DNA of 64,000 bases from Nostoc favosum CHAB5714 (GCF_020829495.1 NZ_JAIVFQ010000018.1:1-64000), one strand, 5' to 3'. Shown: positions 24,687 through 34,405, counted from the stretch's first letter. The notes: generated by a model not told the origin, from the letters alone. Numbers and translations are program-made.

Positions 24687-26840
24687 ATGTCAGACATAAT
24701 ATCAGAATTGTGGAATAATTTTTTTACATCAGGAGCATTTATTCCACATGGACACTGCTATCTATGGCAAACGAATTTAGTTTGGTTACACATATTATCT
24801 GACGCCTTCATTGCACTAGCTTATTACTCGATTCCAGCTACACTCTTCTACATTGTCCGCAAGCGGCAGGATTTGCCCTTTGATTGGATTTTTCTCCTGT
24901 TTAGTGGATTTATCGTAGCTTGCGGCACCACTCATTTAATAGAGATTTGGACGCTTTGGCATCCAATTTATTGGGTATCGGGGTTTGTCAAAGCAGTAAC
25001 TGCAATAATATCTGTAATTACAGCAGTACAACTTATACCTCTAGTACCACAAGCACTGGCACTTCCTAGCCCTGTTCAACTAGAACAAGCAAATCAAGAA
25101 CTTCAAATACAAATAGGCGAACGCTTACGGGTAGAGGAGGAACTACGAAAATACCAGAATCATCTCGAAGAAATGGTTGCTGTTCGCACCAATGAAATTA
25201 GCAAGACTAATGAGCAATTACAACAAGAAATCCTTGAACGCCAACGCATCTTAGAAATTCTTCGACAAAGCGAAGAACGCTACCGTTACTTGGCTGAGGC
25301 AATTCCCCAACTTGTATGGACAACCAATCCTAACGGTGAATGTGATTTTTTTAATCAAAATTGGTGCGAATACACTGGGCTAACATTAGAGCAATCCTTG
25401 GGTTCTGGTTGGTTGGCTGCATTGCATCCAGATGATATCCAAAATGCTGATGAAGTTTGGTCTAATGCTGTAAAAAATAGCACTATATATAACAATGAAT
25501 ATCGCTTTAAACGGGCTTCTGATGGCTCCTATCGTTGGCAGCTAGCACGAGGTTTACCACTCAAAGATGAGCAAGGTATTGTAGTAAAGTGGTTTGGAAC
25601 ATGTACAGATATCCACGAACAAAAAGAAATACTTGAAGAACGGGCGCACCTGCTGGAATTAGAACAAATAGCACGAGCTAAAGCAGAAACAGCCAATCGA
25701 ATTAAAGATGAATTTTTAGCCGTCCTCTCTCACGAACTACGCACTCCACTGAACGCAATTCTCGGCTGGTCAAAGTTGTTGCAAACCGGCAGGTTAAACC
25801 AAGCAAAAACATCTGAAGCACTAGCCACAATCGAGCGGAATGCCACCTTACAGGTTCAACTCATTGAAGACTTGCTGGATATCTCCAGAATTTTACAGGG
25901 CAAACTGACGCTGGATATTACGAAGATTAATCTAGAGTCTACGATATTGTCCGCATTACAGACAATGCGTTTAGCCGCAGAAGCAAAGTTGATTGAGGTA
26001 AGTACAGTATTTGAACCCGATGTGGGGGAAGTTATGGGTGACTCTACTCGTTTGCAGCAAGTCGTCTGGAATCTCCTTTCTAACGCTGTCAAATTTACAC
26101 CCAAGGGAGGAAAGGTACAAGTGCGACTAAAGCAAGCTGATGGCTATGCTCAAATCATAGTTAGCGATACAGGTAAGGGAATTAGCGCTGAGTTTTTGCC
26201 ATTCGTATTTGATTACTTCCGCCAAGCAGATAGCACATCTACGAGAAATTTTGGTGGATTAGGGCTGGGATTGGCAATCGTGCGTAATATCATCGAGATA
26301 CATGGCGGCATTGTCAAAGCAGATAGCCACGGTGAGGACAAAGGGGCAACATTTACTGTTAGTTTGCCGCTTCTGCAAGATGAAAGCCCAAGCCTGACGG
26401 ATGAACAAAACTACCCTGTATTATTAACTCCTAAGTCTTTACCTCTCGCTGGCGTTCGGGTTTTAGTTATCGATGATGATGCTGATTCGCTAGATTTTGC
26501 TGCTTTTGTATTAGAGCAAGATGGGGCTTTTGTTATCGCTTTATCTTCCGCTTCTGAAGCATTACAAACTCTAGCAGAGGTAAAGCCAGATGTGTTGGTC
26601 AGTGATATTAGTATGCCCGATATGGATGGCTATATGTTAATACGTCAAGTGAGAACTTGGACACCAGAACAAGGTGGACAAATTCCAGCAATTGCCTTGA
26701 CGGCTTTTGCTAGAAACGATGACCAGCAAGAAGCACTAAAAGCTGGGTTTCAGATGCATTTACCCAAGCCTTTTAACCCAGAAAAATTAATTGCAGCCAT
26801 TGCTAAACTTGTTGAAGCAAAAGTGTCAGCAATTACCTAA
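24687..26840 (+). CDS. ethylene-receptor-like hybrid histidine kinase
   Basis: 717 aa from the ATG at 24687. Three N-terminal membrane helices (about 28-120) match the ethylene-binding domain of plant ETR1 with a constant offset of 14. D39, Y46, P50, I76, C79 and H83 correspond to ETR1 D25, Y32, P36, I62, C65 and H69, and the Cys and His are the copper ligands. A coiled linker follows, then PAS (about 195-312), HisKA with H349 (FLAVLSHELRTPLNA), the ATPase domain (N-box around 462-470, GGLGLGLA) and a receiver with D640 (VLVSDISMPDMDG). It should autophosphorylate and pass phosphate to its own receiver. Ethylene is the inferred ligand. Confidence 0.93.
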   Translation: MSDIISELWNNFFTSGAFIPHGHCYLWQTNLVWLHILSDAFIALAYYSIPATLFYIVRKRQDLPFDWIFLLFSGFIVACGTTHLIEIWTLWHPIYWVSGFVKAVTAIISVITAVQLIPLVPQALALPSPVQLEQANQELQIQIGERLRVEEELRKYQNHLEEMVAVRTNEISKTNEQLQQEILERQRILEILRQSEERYRYLAEAIPQLVWTTNPNGECDFFNQNWCEYTGLTLEQSLGSGWLAALHPDDIQNADEVWSNAVKNSTIYNNEYRFKRASDGSYRWQLARGLPLKDEQGIVVKWFGTCTDIHEQKEILEERAHLLELEQIARAKAETANRIKDEFLAVLSHELRTPLNAILGWSKLLQTGRLNQAKTSEALATIERNATLQVQLIEDLLDISRILQGKLTLDITKINLESTILSALQTMRLAAEAKLIEVSTVFEPDVGEVMGDSTRLQQVVWNLLSNAVKFTPKGGKVQVRLKQADGYAQIIVSDTGKGISAEFLPFVFDYFRQADSTSTRNFGGLGLGLAIVRNIIEIHGGIVKADSHGEDKGATFTVSLPLLQDESPSLTDEQNYPVLLTPKSLPLAGVRVLVIDDDADSLDFAAFVLEQDGAFVIALSSASEALQTLAEVKPDVLVSDISMPDMDGYMLIRQVRTWTPEQGGQIPAIALTAFARNDDQQEALKAGFQMHLPKPFNPEKLIAAIAKLVEAKVSAIT

Positions 26841-27334
26841 AAAAGGACTTTTTACTTTTAATAAAGCCCTATTGATTGTGTAGAAATGAGCATTTCTATG
26901 AGAGTATAGTTGTATCCAGTTAGGTTAATCACTTATAATTCCTGCTATAACTTTGCCAAAGCTATGCTTTTGCTTCCCTCCTCGCAAGCCTACTGTGTAC
27001 ACACAAGTCGAAAAATTCTCTAACCACATTTTTGTCAGAGTGAAACTGTCACACTCACCGACATCCCGCTCAGAACTGAAGTTCAGCGGCTCATAGCGAA
27101 AGTCCACTAAGCGTGGACTAAATGATCAATTCAGTCCACGCTTAGTGGACTTCAGCTATGAGACTCGGAATTTATTCCGAGGCGGGATAGAAACGCAGTG
27201 CGAGATTTATTAATAAAGATATGGCTGCGGCAAGACTTGTGTTGTACGCAAACAGGGAGGGGCAGGGGTGTTTTTATGATGGCAACTAGCCGCACTCGAT
27301 ATTACACGTAAACTAAGCAGGTAAAGTAATAAAA
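26841..27334. other. intergenic region with a palindromic element
   Basis: About 490 bp dominated by the palindromic element at 27065-27186. The remainder is ordinary AT-rich sequence. The short minus-strand frame here is not supported by any family. Confidence 0.6.
27065..27186. repeat. palindromic dispersed element, family P copy 1
   Basis: About 122 bp with ends CCCGC and GCGGG. Inside are the palindrome GAACTGAAGTTC, an inverted pair with shared CTCATAGC, and two inverted copies of AGTCCACTAAGCGTGGACT that are themselves hairpins. A second copy with different stem sequences is at 44647-44773. Confidence 0.88.
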
Positions 27335-28561
27335 ATGCTGAAAAACAAGAATCTACTGGTAGCAGCTATTATCTGCTTGTGTTTGAGTAATGGGGATAGT
27401 GCCTTTGGTAAAGATGTCGGCGTTGTTTTATCAAAAATTCATGATGCACAGTCCGCAGTTCCTCAGAGCAAAAACGCAGTTGCTAACTTCGAGCAAGGAA
27501 CCAATCTCTACAAACAAGGAGATTTCAAAGGAGCAGAGGCGGCTTTTCGGAAAGCAATTGAACTAGAACCCAACTTTGCCCAAGCTTATATTGCTTTGGC
27601 AAATACTCTCGACGATCAAGGGAAACCACAAGAAGCGATCGCTATTTACAAAAAAGCCATTAGCCTCGATCCGAAAAACTCTGGAGCATACTTTAATTTA
27701 GGTTTGACTTTAACAAGACTCAATCAGTTAGAAGCGGCGATCGCACAATATAAAAAAGCTATCAGCCTTGAACCCAACTATGCAGACGCTCACTATAACT
27801 TAGGAAATGCTCTCTACGCTCAAGGCAAGCTAACAGAAGCAGTCACCGAATATACAGCAGCTATTCGCCTCAAACCCAATTATGCCCCAACTTATACCCG
27901 TCTGGGAAATGCTCTCTACGATCAAGGTGAGCTAGCAGAAGCAGTTACTCAGTACAAAAAATCCATTAGCTTTGATCCCAAGTATGCAGACGCTCACTAT
28001 TACTTAGGGAACGCCTTGTATGCTCAAGGAAAGCCAGCCGAAGCAATCGCCGAATATACAGCCGCTATTCGCCTCGATCCAAAAAATCCAGCAGGTTATA
28101 ACGCCTTGGGAAATACTCTCTACGCTCAAGGCAAACTAGAAGAAGCGATCGCACATTACCAAAAAGCCATTAGCTTCGCTCCTAACTATGCAGACGCTCA
28201 CTATAATTTAGCAAGCGCTTTTTACGCTCAAGGCAAGCTAACAGAAGCAATCGCAGATTATACCGAAGCGATTCGCCTTGATCCCAAACATGCACAAGCT
28301 TACACGGGTTTGGGAAATGCGATGGACGATCAAGGTAAACCCCAAGAAGCGATCGCACATTACAAAAAAGCCATTAGCCTAGTACCCAACGATGCATTCA
28401 CTTACTATAATTTGGGGATCACTTTAGGAAGAGAACAACAGCTAGAAGAAGCGATCGTTAATCTCAAAAAAGCCAGAGAGTTATTCCAAGCTGAGGAAAA
28501 TAAGGAGATGGTTGAGCAAGTTGATCAGCTAATCCAAAAAATGAATATCCGAACGAATTGA
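27335..28561 (+). CDS. exported TPR protein
   Basis: 408 aa. It has a signal peptide (LLVAAIICLCLSNGDSAFG) and then about ten consecutive 34-residue TPRs from residue 50 to the end. The units are very similar (for example NPAGYNALGNTLYAQGKLEE and AIAHYQKAISFAPNYADAHY), showing recent internal duplication. It probably acts as a periplasmic or thylakoid-lumen protein-interaction scaffold. It has no enzymatic domain and is monocistronic. Confidence 0.88.
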   Translation: MLKNKNLLVAAIICLCLSNGDSAFGKDVGVVLSKIHDAQSAVPQSKNAVANFEQGTNLYKQGDFKGAEAAFRKAIELEPNFAQAYIALANTLDDQGKPQEAIAIYKKAISLDPKNSGAYFNLGLTLTRLNQLEAAIAQYKKAISLEPNYADAHYNLGNALYAQGKLTEAVTEYTAAIRLKPNYAPTYTRLGNALYDQGELAEAVTQYKKSISFDPKYADAHYYLGNALYAQGKPAEAIAEYTAAIRLDPKNPAGYNALGNTLYAQGKLEEAIAHYQKAISFAPNYADAHYNLASAFYAQGKLTEAIADYTEAIRLDPKHAQAYTGLGNAMDDQGKPQEAIAHYKKAISLVPNDAFTYYNLGITLGREQQLEEAIVNLKKARELFQAEENKEMVEQVDQLIQKMNIRTN

Positions 28562-28625
28562 ATAATGGGCATGGGGCATTGGGCATTGGGAATTGGGCAT
28601 GGGGCATGGGGCATTGGGCATGGCA
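28562..28625. repeat. GGGCATT-type tandem repeat
   Basis: Irregular 7-bp units (GGGCATT, GGGCATG, GGGAATT) follow the TPR gene. It is the reverse-complement type of the array at 28970-29048. Confidence 0.85.
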
Positions 28626-28657
28626 GCAAAGGAGTGAAGTTCTGAATCTGCGTCCGC

Positions 28658-28906
28658 GAGTATTAAAGACTCATTAACGAGTATCAAAGACTCGTCTGCG
28701 AGTATTAAAGACTCGTTGGCGAGTATCAAAGACTCGTTGGCGAGTATCAAAGACTCGTTGGCGAGTATCAAAGACTCGTTGGCGAGTATCAAAGACTCGT
28801 TGGCGAGTATCAAAGACTCGTTGGCGAGTATCAAAGACTCGTTGGCGAGTATCAAAAGACTCATTAACGGAGTTCTAAACCTCATTAATGAGTATCAAAG
28901 AGTCAT
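28658..28906. repeat. 21-bp tandem repeat array B
   Basis: About eleven copies of CGAGTATCAAAGACTCGTTGG. Each unit contains the inverted pair GAGT-N7-ACTC. As in array A, the period keeps frames open (heptads ASIKDSL on the plus strand), but no start signal or conserved coding pattern supports a gene. Confidence 0.93.
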
Positions 28907-28969
28907 AAAACTATGTTGACACCAAATTGTATTCTAAAATATATCTCCTCTGTCCCTCTACCTCTTCCC

Positions 28970-29048
28970 AATGCCCAATGCCCAATGCCCAATGCCCAAT
29001 GCCCAATGCCCAATGCCCAATGCCCAATGCCCAATGCCCAATGCCCAA
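28970..29048. repeat. 7-bp tandem repeat (CCCAATG)
   Basis: About eleven exact copies of CCCAATG run up to 13 bp before the cobA-hemD start codon, so they form part of its 5' untranslated region. The same heptamer recurs at 30822-30865, upstream of coaE. Confidence 0.95.
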
Positions 29049-29061
29049 TGACAATTGACAA

Positions 29062-30705
29062 ATGACGATGACTCAAGAAAAGGGTAAAGTCTACCTCGTA
29101 GGTGCTGGGCCTGGAGATGTGGCATACCTGACGGTAAAAGCTTACAATCTCTTAGCTGCTGCTCAGGTTTTAGTCTACGATGCCCTGGTAGATGCTCAAT
29201 TGTTGCAGTGCGTACCACCTGATTGCTTGAAGTTGGATGTTGGAAAACGCGGTGGTAAACCCAGTACAACCCAAGCTGATATTAACAAGTTACTAGTAAA
29301 GCATTGCCAGCAAGGGAAACAAGTTGTACGGCTCAAATCAGGCGATCCGTTGATTTTTGGGCGTTGTACTTCCGAAATTGAAGCGCTGAAAGCATCTGGT
29401 TGTGATTTTGAACTAGTACCAGGAATTTCCTCAGCCCTAGCAGCACCTTTGTTAGCAGGAATTCCCCTCACAGATCCGGTGTTGAGTCGCACTTTTGCAG
29501 TGCTTACAGCTCATGAACCAGAAGTTTTAGACTGGGAGGCACTCTCACGGCTAGAGACACTGGTAATTTTGATGGGAGGGCAACATCTGCCAGAAATTGT
29601 ACATCAACTGGTGCGACACGGGCGATCGCACTTAACACCCATTGCCATCATCCGTTGGGCAGGAACTCCTCGTCAACAAATTTGGACAGCGCAACTGGGC
29701 AATATTGTGGAACAAACCACCGAATTATCCCTTTCTCCAGCAGTAATTGTTATTGGCGAAGTTGTTGGGCTACGGAAGTACTTACAACCTGAGAATATAT
29801 ATTTAGACCAAATTATCAGGCAGGAGTCTGGAGAAAAGCATTCTCAGGTTCCGGCTGTGAACGAGAGTATTTTTATACCCCAACCTATGTTAAGTAACTT
29901 CCCCTTATCTCCTCTTCCCCTCAGTGGCAAAACAATCTTGGTGACACGTTCAGTTGGACAATCGAGCCAATTTAGCGATCGCCTCATCGCATTAGGTGCA
30001 ACAGTCATCGAAATGCCTACCTTAGAAATCGCCCCGCCCTCCAGTTGGGAAGCTTTGGATAATGCGATCGCTCATTTATTTGACTTCGACTGGTTAATTC
30101 TCACTTCTACCAATGGCATAGACTACTTTTTTGAAAGGCTAATCGCCCAAGGTAAAGATAGCCGTGCCTTAGCAGGCGTCAAAATTGCCGTCGTTGGTGA
30201 GAAAACAGCCCATTGTCTCAAACAACACTCTCTCCAACCAGATTTTATTCCCCCCAACTTTGTTGCCGATTCTTTAGTAGAAAATTTCCCAGAGGATCTG
30301 CATGGTAAAAAGGTTTTATTTCCCAGAGTTGAAAGCGGCGGCAGAGAAATTTTGGTTAAGGAATTAACTCTCAAGGGAGCAAAGGTGATAGAAGTTGCCG
30401 CATATCAATCTTGTTGTCCAAGTGGTATTCCACCAGAGGCACAGTTAGCTCTCCAAAACCGCAAGATAGATGTGATTACTTTTGCCAGTTCTAAAACTGT
30501 GCAATTTTTCTGTCAACTTACTGACAAGATATTTTCCAACAACTCTGATCCTAGTCAATTATTAGAGGGCGTTTGTATTGCCTCTATCGGGCCGCAAACC
30601 TCCAAAACCTGTCATTTTTTATTCAGGCGTGTGGATGTAGAAGCCCAAGAATATACTTTAGATGGTTTAACCCAAGCATTGATAACATGGGCGACAAATT
30701 CTTAG
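29062..30705 (+). CDS. SUMT / uroporphyrinogen-III synthase fusion
   Basis: 547 aa. Residues 1-245 form a uroporphyrinogen-III methyltransferase domain: [60 protein letters not shown]. Residues about 290-545 are a HemD-type uroporphyrinogen-III synthase ([43 protein letters not shown]). The fusion would both make uro'gen III from hydroxymethylbilane and methylate it. It is the second SUMT domain in the window and differs noticeably from the cobA at 19006. The start codon follows a CCCAATG array. Confidence 0.9.
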   Translation: MTMTQEKGKVYLVGAGPGDVAYLTVKAYNLLAAAQVLVYDALVDAQLLQCVPPDCLKLDVGKRGGKPSTTQADINKLLVKHCQQGKQVVRLKSGDPLIFGRCTSEIEALKASGCDFELVPGISSALAAPLLAGIPLTDPVLSRTFAVLTAHEPEVLDWEALSRLETLVILMGGQHLPEIVHQLVRHGRSHLTPIAIIRWAGTPRQQIWTAQLGNIVEQTTELSLSPAVIVIGEVVGLRKYLQPENIYLDQIIRQESGEKHSQVPAVNESIFIPQPMLSNFPLSPLPLSGKTILVTRSVGQSSQFSDRLIALGATVIEMPTLEIAPPSSWEALDNAIAHLFDFDWLILTSTNGIDYFFERLIAQGKDSRALAGVKIAVVGEKTAHCLKQHSLQPDFIPPNFVADSLVENFPEDLHGKKVLFPRVESGGREILVKELTLKGAKVIEVAAYQSCCPSGIPPEAQLALQNRKIDVITFASSKTVQFFCQLTDKIFSNNSDPSQLLEGVCIASIGPQTSKTCHFLFRRVDVEAQEYTLDGLTQALITWATNS

Positions 30706-30865
30706 ATGAGGGAGATGAGGGAGATGAGGGAGATGAGGGAGATGAGGGAGATGAGGGAGATGAGGGAGATGAGGGAGATGAGGGAGATGAGGGAGATGAG
30801 GGGGAGAAGAACTATTAATTATTGCCCAATGCCCAATGCCCAATGCCCAATGCCCAATGCCCAAT
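30705..30865. repeat. tandem arrays GATGAGGGA (9 bp) and CCCAATG (7 bp)
   Basis: About ten copies of a 9-bp GATGAGGGA unit start at the cobA-hemD stop codon. After a short spacer come about five CCCAATG heptamers that end 12 bp before coaE. The whole cobA-hemD/coaE gap is repeat. Confidence 0.93.
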
Positions 30866-30877
30866 GACTAATGACTA

Positions 30878-31474
30878 ATGACAAAACGTATAATCGGCTT
30901 AACTGGCGGTATTGCCACAGGCAAAACCACTGTCACTAATTATTTGGCTAGCACTTATAAGCTGCCGATTCTGGATGCAGATATTTATGCTAGAGAGGCA
31001 GTATCTTTAGGTTCGCCTATTCTTGGTGTGATCGCTCAACGTTACGGCGAACAAATTTTACTACCAGATGGCAGCCTCAACCGCCAAAAGCTAGGGGAAA
31101 TTATCTTTAATCGTCAAGATGAACGCAACTGGATAGACAATTTGATTCATCCTGATGTGCGCGATCGCTTCCTCAAAGCGATCGCCCTATCTTCCTCGCA
31201 AACACTGGTGTTAGTAGTGCCTCTATTATTTGAAGCTGGGATGACTGATTTAGTTACAGAAATTTGGGTAGTGCGTTGTTCCCAAGAGCAACAGCTACAA
31301 AGATTGATACAACGAAACCATTTAAATAGAGAACAGGCACAAGCCAGGATCAACAGCCAATTATCTCTCGAAGAAAAAGTGACTCATGCAGATGTCGTTT
31401 TAGATAACTCCTCCACCCTAGAAGTATTACTAGAGCAGGTAGATGTAGCCCTAAAAACCATTAGTAAGGACTAG
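30878..31474 (+). CDS. coaE: dephospho-CoA kinase
   Basis: 198 aa, the normal length. It catalyses the last step of coenzyme A synthesis, phosphorylating the 3'-OH of dephospho-CoA. The P-loop is GLTGGIATGKTTVTNYL, followed by LDADIYAREAV, and then DNLIHPDVRDRF and VVPLLFEAGM. Its promoter region is entirely tandem repeats, so it may be transcribed from upstream. Confidence 0.96.
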   Translation: MTKRIIGLTGGIATGKTTVTNYLASTYKLPILDADIYAREAVSLGSPILGVIAQRYGEQILLPDGSLNRQKLGEIIFNRQDERNWIDNLIHPDVRDRFLKAIALSSSQTLVLVVPLLFEAGMTDLVTEIWVVRCSQEQQLQRLIQRNHLNREQAQARINSQLSLEEKVTHADVVLDNSSTLEVLLEQVDVALKTISKD

Positions 31475-32133
31475 ATGCTATTTATCTTAAAAAAGATACA
31501 TAGATGACATTCTCAAGACATAAAAGCTTTATAAATTTTAGGATTATCTAGTTAAGTAAAAAAATGTCATATCTGACCTCTTCTTGTCCAATAATTCGGT
31601 GGTTTTACAGTTGAAGCTGCAATTGATGGTACTGTAAATTTAAATAGTTGTTGGGCAAAAGATATCATGGAGTAAAATCAAACATTAATTCAAACATTAA
31701 TTCAAACATTAATTCAAACATTAATAATTAAAAATTAAGATTTAAGAAAAAATAATTGAAAATCATTGATCTTATTTTATAAATTATTATTAATTATCTT
31801 CTCAACGAACTGCTTAATTAGACATCGGGTGATAAATTGCCTTTACTAGCTGTCAATGTGGTTGATTACTAACTAGATTGTCCACCTGTTAAATAATTCG
31901 TAATTCGTAATTCGTAATGACGCTCGATGACTCGCTAACGCTGCGCTAACGTAATTCGTAATTAAGTTTTGTAATGGGGATTTAAGCCCAACACAAAACT
32001 TGCTTTTTTATTGAACCGGGGGACTTAAACCCACGGAACTAGTTCAATTCTGGATTGGTGATTGAAAGGAATTGAGATTCACTTACAGTCTAGAACTCTT
32101 CGTTATATATTTCTTCTTGGGGAGAACTCATTT
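31475..32133. other. intergenic region with short tandem repeats
   Basis: About 660 bp. At 31681-31722 there are about four copies of the 12-bp unit ATTAATTCAAAC. Around 31894-31920 there are ATTCGTA heptamers, then a dispersed repeat (GCTAACGCTGCGCTAACG). Near 32020-32046 is a hairpin-like GAACCGGGGGACTTAAACCC. No gene was recognised. Confidence 0.6.
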
Positions 32134-32460
32134 ATGTCTTTGATCAGAACAGGTATGAACTTAAGTTTTAGTTTTTTAAATAAGTTAGCCCTAGTTAGCT
32201 TTCCAGCAAACGAATTAAAACAGAAGCATAAAGTACACGATTATAGCCAACTAGTTTGTGGAAGCGACTACGTATTTGAGCGCCTCAATGAAGGAACGAT
32301 CGGGTATATGACTGGAATCGGGAAAGGCATTAAACCCTGCGATCGCATTATTTTACGAGAAGGTTATGAATCTTATCAATATCAAGTTGAGGAAGTTGAT
32401 TATTACTCAGATCCGTCCGATATGTGGATAGCTTTACTCAAGCAACTGCCGATTGACTAA
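32134..32460 (+). CDS. conserved cyanobacterial hypothetical protein
   Basis: 108 aa. The ATG at 32134 is chosen over a start 72 bp upstream, because GGGGAGA lies 8 nt before it. It has a mildly hydrophobic N-terminus (GMNLSFSFLNKLALVSF) and a small beta-rich C-terminal domain (GIKPCDRIILREGYESYQYQ, VEEVDYYSDPSDMWIALL). I recognise no named family. It could be a small membrane-associated protein. Confidence 0.65.
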   Translation: MSLIRTGMNLSFSFLNKLALVSFPANELKQKHKVHDYSQLVCGSDYVFERLNEGTIGYMTGIGKGIKPCDRIILREGYESYQYQVEEVDYYSDPSDMWIALLKQLPID

Positions 32461-32478
32461 ATATTAAAGTCAAGATAA

Positions 32479-32536
32479 TTCATAATTCATAATTCATAAT
32501 TCATAATTCATAATTCATAATTCATAATTCATAATT
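32479..32536. repeat. 7-bp tandem repeat (ATTCATA)
   Basis: About eight copies of ATTCATA lie between the hypothetical gene and the 3' end of the DOPA-dioxygenase gene. Confidence 0.93.
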
Positions 32537-32643
32537 TAAATTGTGTTCAACGCCAATCGGTTTAATATTCATTAAAATAAATCAACAGAAAAAGTTCTAC
32601 GCCCCAGACCAGAACTTTTACCCAATAAAGTGGGCCACTTCTG

Positions 32644-33009
32644 TTAATTAGATAAAGTTGAATTAAGCTGTCGAAGAAACTCAATATTCAAATCTAGCTT
32701 TTCTCCTAACCATAAAGAATGAACCGCGTGGTCAGCCACAGCATCGCCTGTCTCAGGGTGGACGAGAATATCTAATCCGTGACGATTAAGCATTAGCCAG
32801 GGAACGACTTTATCAAACTGATTCGGTAAGAAAGCAACTTGATACATTCCTTTTGGATGGGGGCCGATGGGCTTGTCAAACCAGCGTCCAAGTTGCACGT
32901 CAAATCTAGCGCCCAATCCTTCACGTACACGCGCAGCTACATCCCGACTGGCGGGATCGAAGTAAACATGAGCATGAAAACCAGTGATCTCGATAGTATC
33001 TTCTTTCAT
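32644..33009 (-). CDS. DOPA 4,5-dioxygenase family protein
   Basis: 121 aa from the ATG at 33009. The longer frame upstream is encoded by a dispersed repeat and is not likely translated. GFHAHVYFDPASRDVA, HPKGMYQVAFLP and WLMLNRHGLDILVHPETGD carry the conserved His residues of the PF08883 family. Family members cleave L-DOPA extradiolically to seco-DOPA, which closes to betalamic acid. The physiological substrate in Nostoc is not established. It is a single-gene unit. Confidence 0.85.
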   Translation of the reverse strand: MKEDTIEITGFHAHVYFDPASRDVAARVREGLGARFDVQLGRWFDKPIGPHPKGMYQVAFLPNQFDKVVPWLMLNRHGLDILVHPETGDAVADHAVHSLWLGEKLDLNIEFLRQLNSTLSN

Positions 33010-33110
33010 AGATCCACTTTTCGCTCTCAACTCTAATTTTGGGTAGCGGACTTTTTCTTTTTCACTGAAAAAGCGATGTCTACGGTGGTCACTGAGCGCA
33101 GCCCTACCCC

Positions 33111-33158
33111 TTCGGGGAAGCAAGCTACGCGCAGCGTCTCGTAGAGAAGTGCGGGCTA
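33111..33158. repeat. dispersed Nostoc-type repeat (inverse of 1211-1256)
   Basis: GCTACGCGCAGCGTCTCGTA and GAGAAGTGCGGGCTA are the reverse complement of the repeat at 1211-1256. Here it is preceded by CCTTCGGGGAAGCAA. It lies directly upstream of the DOPA-dioxygenase coding region. Confidence 0.85.
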
Positions 33159-33451
33159 TAGTTACCTTTCACATAGCCAAATATAGACAGGCTATTTTAC
33201 AGGTGTTTGAGCTACTCCAATTTCAGCATGGACACGCTTAAATGTTGAAGTAATACGCCTTGGATGTACTACCTGACATCCCCTATCCCTCTGAACTATA
33301 TTCATCAGGATTACTTTTCTTAGGTGATTAAGGTCTACTTAATCTTAATGACGAGGCTCGAAAAACTTTTCAAGTTGTCTATCTCAAACTATCATAAATG
33401 TATATGTTTAGGTTAATTTGGCTACAAAATGAATGAAGTTTTAACATACCT

Positions 33452-33636
33452 CAATACGCTTGGGTTAAGCCCAAAAAATAAAAATGTGTAGGTTGGGTTG
33501 AGGAACGTAGACCCAAAGGGGCTTCCCGCAGGGTAACCCAACATTTTCGGGCATTTGTTGGGTTTCACTTCCCTACGGGACGCTGTTCGCGTTCGTTCAA
33601 CCCAACCTACAATTATCCTTAACCCAAGCGTATTGG
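33452..33636. repeat. inverted-repeat element, family Q copy 1
   Basis: 185 bp with perfect 18-bp terminal arms, CAATACGCTTGGGTTAAG and its inverse. A second inner pair is TGTAGGTTGGGTTGA and its inverse. A related copy is at 48665-48794. It looks like a miniature inverted-repeat mobile element. Confidence 0.88.
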
Positions 33637-33802
33637 GCTATACCTACGCTTAATTTTAGCCCAATACCGTGCAGTTAAGAATCGGTTGTGGAAATTGAGA
33701 GAAGTAGGTAGGCGAAAATAAACCAAATTCAGAGTTTGGCTCGCTCAGATTTATGCAATGTTATACCTCAAATAATGTTTGCGACACATCAATTATTTGT
33801 AA

Positions 33803-33824
33803 GGGCACAACATTGTTGTGCCCC
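33803..33824. repeat. GGGCAC hairpin, AACATTGTT variant
   Basis: GGGCACAACATTGTTGTGCC(C) is a near-perfect palindrome. Others of the same design with different inner pairs lie at 39450, 40335 and 53837. Confidence 0.9.
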
Positions 33825-33865
33825 TACCCATCTGTCGCATTCTTTTTTCAAATTGGTATTAGTAA

Positions 33866-34405
33866 TTAGTTAACGCTTAAACTGCTTGTAGTTTCTTTGA
33901 CAACTTCATGTGTTTTAGGAGCAACTGAAAGATGCACAACATGCACCGTACAAGGAGCATGGTGAAGAACATAGTTACTTACACTACCGAGAAATAGTTC
34001 CATCAGCCCAGAACGACCCCGACGCCCCATCACAATTAGGTCAGCGCTATAACTATGAGCAAAATCACAAATGATGCGACCAGGATTACCAATATTTTGT
34101 GTAAATTCCGTAGTTACACCTGCTGCGCTAGCTTGAGCGCAGAAAGATTGCAACATCTGGATTCCTAAATTTTTAAAGGTATCCCACTGCTTTTGGTATA
34201 ACTCGAAGCTTTGACTGTTCAATCCTGGATAGTAGTCAAAATTAGACACCATAGGTACGTAAGGGCTACACTCTTCTTCGGGAGATAGGACATGTACTAG
34301 CATTAAGCTGGCTTGTGTTAACTTTGCTAAACCCAACGCTTCCTGAAAAACCTGTTGCCCTATTTCCGAGCGATCTAATGCAACTATAATTTTTTTAAAC
34401 ATCAT
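33866..34405 (-). CDS. universal stress protein (UspA family)
   Basis: 179 aa. The ATG at 34405 is chosen because GGAGGT lies 5 nt upstream. The start FKKIIVALDRSEIGQQVF and the ATP-binding motif G-x2-G-x9-G-S in VMGRRGRSGLMELFLGSVS show an ATP-binding Usp domain. Residues 45-95 form a longer than usual insert (SPYVPMVSNFDYYPGLNSQS). The C-terminal tail is Ser/Thr-rich. It probably responds to stress or energy state in the cytosol. Confidence 0.9.
   Translation of the reverse strand: MMFKKIIVALDRSEIGQQVFQEALGLAKLTQASLMLVHVLSPEEECSPYVPMVSNFDYYPGLNSQSFELYQKQWDTFKNLGIQMLQSFCAQASAAGVTTEFTQNIGNPGRIICDFAHSYSADLIVMGRRGRSGLMELFLGSVSNYVLHHAPCTVHVVHLSVAPKTHEVVKETTSSLSVN

Larger units (their letters stand above)
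33010..33865. other. long intergenic region with dispersed repeats
   Basis: About 860 bp. It contains the repeat at 33111-33158 (inverse of 1211-1256), the inverted-repeat element at 33452-33636, and the GGGCAC hairpin at 33803-33824. No gene was recognised. Confidence 0.65.

Noticed and set aside
26925-27107. 60-aa minus-strand frame between the histidine kinase and the TPR gene
   Set aside because: Its first third lies in palindromic element P1; no family resemblance and no ribosome-binding site.
28529-28919. Frames reading LILANES and ASIKDSL repeats, considered as coiled-coil genes
   Set aside because: Product of 21-bp array B; no start signal, and the frames begin and end within repeats.
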